Shown here one piece after another: positions 5,990 to 8,415 of a DNA stretch of 8,415 bases (the first letter of the stretch is position 1; every line of letters starts with the position of its first letter). Source of the DNA: Deltaproteobacteria bacterium (GTDB lineage Bacteria > Desulfobacterota > Binatia > Binatales > Binataceae); assembly GCA_021799555.1 (NCBI GenBank), contig JAJZAG010000161.1, forward strand, positions 1-8,415, written 5' to 3'. The notes below the pieces were generated by a model. The model made no database searches. It saw nothing but the letters and a program-made list of their open reading frames with translations, and had not been told where the DNA came from. The translations under genes and the position numbers were made by a program.

Positions 5990-7456
5990 TCACCACGCTC
6001 CTTCGCCGAACCGGATCGCGCCGGCGGATTTCACCGGCGTGTATGCGATTTCGGCGGTCTCCATCCGCGAGGCCGCGAACGCTAGCGCGGCGGCGATCGC
6101 GGAGTCGCCATGCCGCGGCATCCCGTCCGCGCCGCGCGCGCGCGCTTCGCCCACTTTCGCGATTCCCTGCTCGACGACGATCGCGCGATGGTCGGCAAGA
6201 ATATCGGCATCGCGCGGAAGTTCGATCGCGCCGTCTTCGAAGGCGGCTTTATAGCGCGGCATATTCTCCCGGTACCATTCCGGCGACAGCATCACCTGCG
6301 CGATCCGCGCGCCGTAGCGATCGGCCGCCGTCTCGGCGAGATATTGACCGTTGCCGCGCGCGTCCATCGCGCCCGCGATCAAGCGCGGCAGCCGATCGGC
6401 AACATAGAACAGAATCTGCTCCTGCTGACGGAACGGCAGATTGCGCAATTCGACGACCAGCGCGGTGCGCCGCGTCAAATCGCGCGCGATCTGCATCACC
6501 CAAATCACGGTCAGATCTGCCGAGCGTCCGAAATCCTCGCCGAAACAGGTCGCAAGCGAGCTGTCCAGCGAGCGCAGCGCAGGCGCCAGATAATCCTCGC
6601 ACCAAGCCGCCGTTTCGGATCGCCGCGGCTCATCCGCCCGCGCCGCAAATTCGTCGGGCGCCGACCATCTGAGTACCGGAATTCCCTCGCGCATCCGCGC
6701 TTCGATCGCGAGCGCGCTCAGAAACGTTCCCGACGACGCGCGCGGGATGCACATCAACTCTTCGTCCGAGTTGTCGGCGTACAACTCGAAGATTTCCTTG
6801 CGCCATGCGGCTTCGGCTTCGCGCGACCACTCGCGGCCGAGCGTTTCGCAGATTTTCCGGTAAAGGCCCTGCCGGAGCGCGTCGTCGAGGGTCACGCGAT
6901 GGAGCGAATACGGCAGGCGTCCGGCGCGAATCTCGCCGATCATCTGATTAAACGCGTTGCCCGCGCCGTTGTGCGTCGAGATGACGCGGACTTTGCCGCC
7001 CCACATCGTAAACGCCAGCGCGGCTTTCAGCAGGCCCGGCAAATCGTCGTGAAAGGCGGCCTCGTCAATCACGGCGCAGCCCTGCTTGCCGCGCAGATTC
7101 GAGGGCCGCGACGACAACGCGACGATCTTGTGGCCGGAGGCGAAGCGGATGCGGAAGGCGAGAATATCGCGCGACTCGTCGCTGACCGCGATCTCTTCAA
7201 TCGCGCGCGCCGCCTTGTCGAAACGCCGCGCCCACGCCGCGGCGGTCGCGATAAATTCGAGCGCCATGTCCTTGTTGTAGCCGATATACCATGCGTCCAT
7301 GCCGCCGCGTCCCGCGATCGCGGCGCCGAGCGCGCGGTCGGCCGCCTCGGTCCAGGTAAGCCCGACCCGGCGCGATTTCTCGGCAACTTTCACCTGCGCG
7401 CAATCCGCGATCCATGCGCGCTGATACGGCAGCAGTATCGAGAGTCCGTCATCCAT
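5990..7456 (-). CDS. Terminase large subunit, Mu gp28-like
   Basis: TerL is the ATP-driven motor and nuclease that packages phage DNA. The 488-residue protein starts at ATG 7456 with GGAG six bases upstream. The ATPase half has LLPYQRAW (8-15), an adenine-contacting Q-type motif, and a variant Walker A, EKSRRVGLT (26-34). It also has Walker B with catalytic Glu, CAVIDEAAF (127-135; Asp131, Glu132), and the coupling motif VISTHNG (158-164). The nuclease half has the RNase H-like acidic residues expected: Asp308 in GEDFGRSADLT, Asp365 in MDARG, and Asp451 in HGDSAIAAAL. All key residues are present, so it could be active. The TGA at 5990 overlaps a GTG that may start a longer zinc-ribbon form. 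No HNH or small-terminase gene is visible next to it; the small subunit may lie beyond the right edge. Confidence 0.93.
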   Translation of the reverse strand: MDDGLSILLPYQRAWIADCAQVKVAEKSRRVGLTWTEAADRALGAAIAGRGGMDAWYIGYNKDMALEFIATAAAWARRFDKAARAIEEIAVSDESRDILAFRIRFASGHKIVALSSRPSNLRGKQGCAVIDEAAFHDDLPGLLKAALAFTMWGGKVRVISTHNGAGNAFNQMIGEIRAGRLPYSLHRVTLDDALRQGLYRKICETLGREWSREAEAAWRKEIFELYADNSDEELMCIPRASSGTFLSALAIEARMREGIPVLRWSAPDEFAARADEPRRSETAAWCEDYLAPALRSLDSSLATCFGEDFGRSADLTVIWVMQIARDLTRRTALVVELRNLPFRQQEQILFYVADRLPRLIAGAMDARGNGQYLAETAADRYGARIAQVMLSPEWYRENMPRYKAAFEDGAIELPRDADILADHRAIVVEQGIAKVGEARARGADGMPRHGDSAIAAALAFAASRMETAEIAYTPVKSAGAIRFGEGAW

Positions 7457-7489
7457 CGTGATCTCCGTGCGCGCGAGCGCCGCGGGCGT

Positions 7490-8415
7490 TCAAAATTCCA
7501 CCCGCCTGCGTATCGCACCGACCCGCCGCATCAGCTCGTAAAGCCGCTCGGCATGTTCTTCGAGCGCGCGCGCCACGGCCTGCGAGATGTCGCGCTCGCC
7601 GGCTGCGGCCGAGCCGGGAGGAAGGTTGACCGTGGTCGAGGGCGAAGAGTTGATCGTGAGCGGGCCCGAGGCTGCGGCGGCGCGCGCCGCGGCGCGCGAG
7701 GGTAATCGCAGCGCCGCCGCGTCGGAATCTTTCACGCCGCCGCCGTGCGCCGCCAACTCTCCGACCGAGTCGGCGCCGCGCATCCGCGTGAGCATCCTGC
7801 GCACCGGCCGCGCAATCGCGCCAAGGCCCGGCGCGGCGCGGCGAGCGCGGGTCGCCGCGCCGGGATTGCTATTCGCACCGGCGCTCGATCGCCCGGCGGG
7901 CGGCGCTCCGGCGTCACGCGCGAGGCTTTGCCGCGCGGCAGCGCTGAAAGCTAGCGCCGCGGCAAAATCCCGCATCGGCGCGCGCCGCCGCGGCGGCGAT
8001 TCGGAATCCGTCACGCGCGAGTCCGCTCGCGCTTGGCGATCGCCGCTTGCGCCGGCCAACTGCGGATTGCCGCCCAAAGCGGACTTCCGCACGGCGCCTG
8101 ATGCGCCAAGCCCCGTGGCGAACGCGGCGCGCGCGAACGTCGAAGCGCCGGCGCGCCGCACCGCGGCGCGCGTGGTCGAACCTGACCGCCCGGTGCCGGG
8201 CCGCGCGGCGCGCACGTCCGGAGCCTCGCGCATGGTTGCCGCCGTCGCGGCATCGGGCGCGGCGCCAATGGACCGTGCAGATCCCAAATCGCTCGGGCGC
8301 GCAGTTTGATTCGAAAGGCGCCGTCCGGCGCCGTCGGGTGCCGCGCCGGAGCGCGGCGCGGCACCGTCAAGCGCGCGCCGCACCGCGGCGGTGGGCGCGG
8401 TGCGATTGCACGAGA
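7490..8415 (-). CDS. Ala/Arg-rich phage protein with tape-measure-like C-terminus, 5' end beyond the right edge
   Basis: The frame is open from the right edge to TGA 7490-7492, giving 308 complete codons. An internal GTG at 8383 has no clear ribosome site and the frame continues upstream, so the true start is probably outside. About 240 residues are low in complexity (Ala, Arg, Gly, Pro, Ser) and likely disordered, with one more helical patch (FAAALAFSAAARQSLARDA). The last 57 residues differ. A short beta pair, GPLTINSSPSTTVNLPPG, is followed by a helix DISQAVARALEEHAERLYEL and a basic end, RRVGAIRRRVEF. That layout, an LTIN-type strand then an A-x-x-V-x-x-AL helix then RRR near the end, resembles the C-terminus of phage tail tape-measure proteins. 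I judge this by pattern only. It ends 33 bases before TerL. The opposite strand is also open across much of this stretch but lacks family features. Confidence 0.6.
   Translation of the reverse strand, partial: SCNRTAPTAAVRRALDGAAPRSGAAPDGAGRRLSNQTARPSDLGSARSIGAAPDAATAATMREAPDVRAARPGTGRSGSTTRAAVRRAGASTFARAAFATGLGASGAVRKSALGGNPQLAGASGDRQARADSRVTDSESPPRRRAPMRDFAAALAFSAAARQSLARDAGAPPAGRSSAGANSNPGAATRARRAAPGLGAIARPVRRMLTRMRGADSVGELAAHGGGVKDSDAAALRLPSRAAARAAAASGPLTINSSPSTTVNLPPGSAAAGERDISQAVARALEEHAERLYELMRRVGAIRRRVEF

Larger units (their letters stand above)
4288..8415 (-). mobile_element. Phage packaging module (Mu-like TerL and portal), prophage remnant or prophage edge
   Basis: Four leftward genes with short spacings or overlaps form one transcription unit: tape-measure-like C-terminus, TerL, zinc ribbon, portal. 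TerL and portal are the Mu gp28 and gp29 types, normally adjacent and followed by a MuF-type gp30, a protease/scaffold and the capsid. None of these follows the portal here. The right boundary is outside the window. The left boundary is taken as the portal stop, because the next gene is an ordinary methyltransferase on the other strand. I see no attachment-site repeat, tRNA, integrase or transposase. Confidence 0.7.

Noticed and set aside
7681..7698. Perfect 18-bp palindrome of C and G only
   Set aside because: It lies inside Ala/Arg codons of an extremely GC-rich coding stretch full of GCGC and CGCG words, where such palindromes are expected by composition.
6110..7705. A 531-residue open frame on the plus strand
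   Set aside because: It lies opposite TerL, which has all ATPase and nuclease motifs. The plus-strand product is an Arg/Ala/His-rich sequence without domains.
7587..8309. A 240-residue plus-strand frame
   Set aside because: It is antisense to the Ala/Arg-rich phage gene. Direction, operon spacing and the structured C-terminus favour the minus strand, although low complexity makes this the least certain choice in the window.

Overview
The window is GC-rich bacterial DNA with strong G/C preference at third codon positions. It encodes Sec-exported and lipid-anchored envelope proteins, which suggests a Gram-negative-type bacterium. The NHL-repeat protein and the membrane-anchored repeat protein remind me of soil or uncultured Desulfobacterota-, Binatota- or Acidobacteriota-like genomes. 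That placement is an impression from gene style; no rRNA or marker gene is present to confirm it.

Left part (1-4269), chromosomal-looking genes. A long exported NHL-repeat protein is read leftwards from 1796 and runs off the left edge. A roughly 330-base divergent intergenic region separates it from three rightward genes. These are a 220-residue protein with one membrane anchor and eight tandem 22-24-residue repeats, a 163-residue predicted lipoprotein with a conserved Cys-x-Cys core, and a 266-residue class I SAM-dependent methyltransferase. A good extended -10 promoter (2055-2084) precedes the repeat protein and a strong intrinsic terminator (2811-2843) follows it. A weaker terminator overlaps the end of the lipoprotein gene.

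Right part (4288-8415), a leftward phage packaging module. In transcription order it holds: an Ala/Arg-rich protein, open at the right edge, whose C-terminus resembles the end of tail tape-measure proteins; a Mu gp28-type terminase large subunit; a 50-residue FmdB-like zinc ribbon; and a Mu gp29-type (DUF935) portal. The zinc ribbon and portal genes share an ATGA overlap and are probably translationally coupled. TerL is the motor that pumps DNA into the prohead through the portal ring, so the core packaging machine is here. No MuF protein, head protease/scaffold or major capsid gene follows the portal. Instead it meets the convergent methyltransferase gene after only 18 bases, inside an 8-bp inverted repeat covering both stop codons. 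The module is therefore a prophage edge, a rearranged or decayed prophage, or a domesticated fragment.

I found no tRNA, rRNA, CRISPR array, insertion sequence or integrase. I cannot claim a clear-cut new system. The least ordinary items are the zinc ribbon wedged between terminase and portal, the module that stops at the portal, and the eight-repeat membrane-anchored protein. Several very long open frames on the opposite strands are GC-driven shadows of these genes and are left out.
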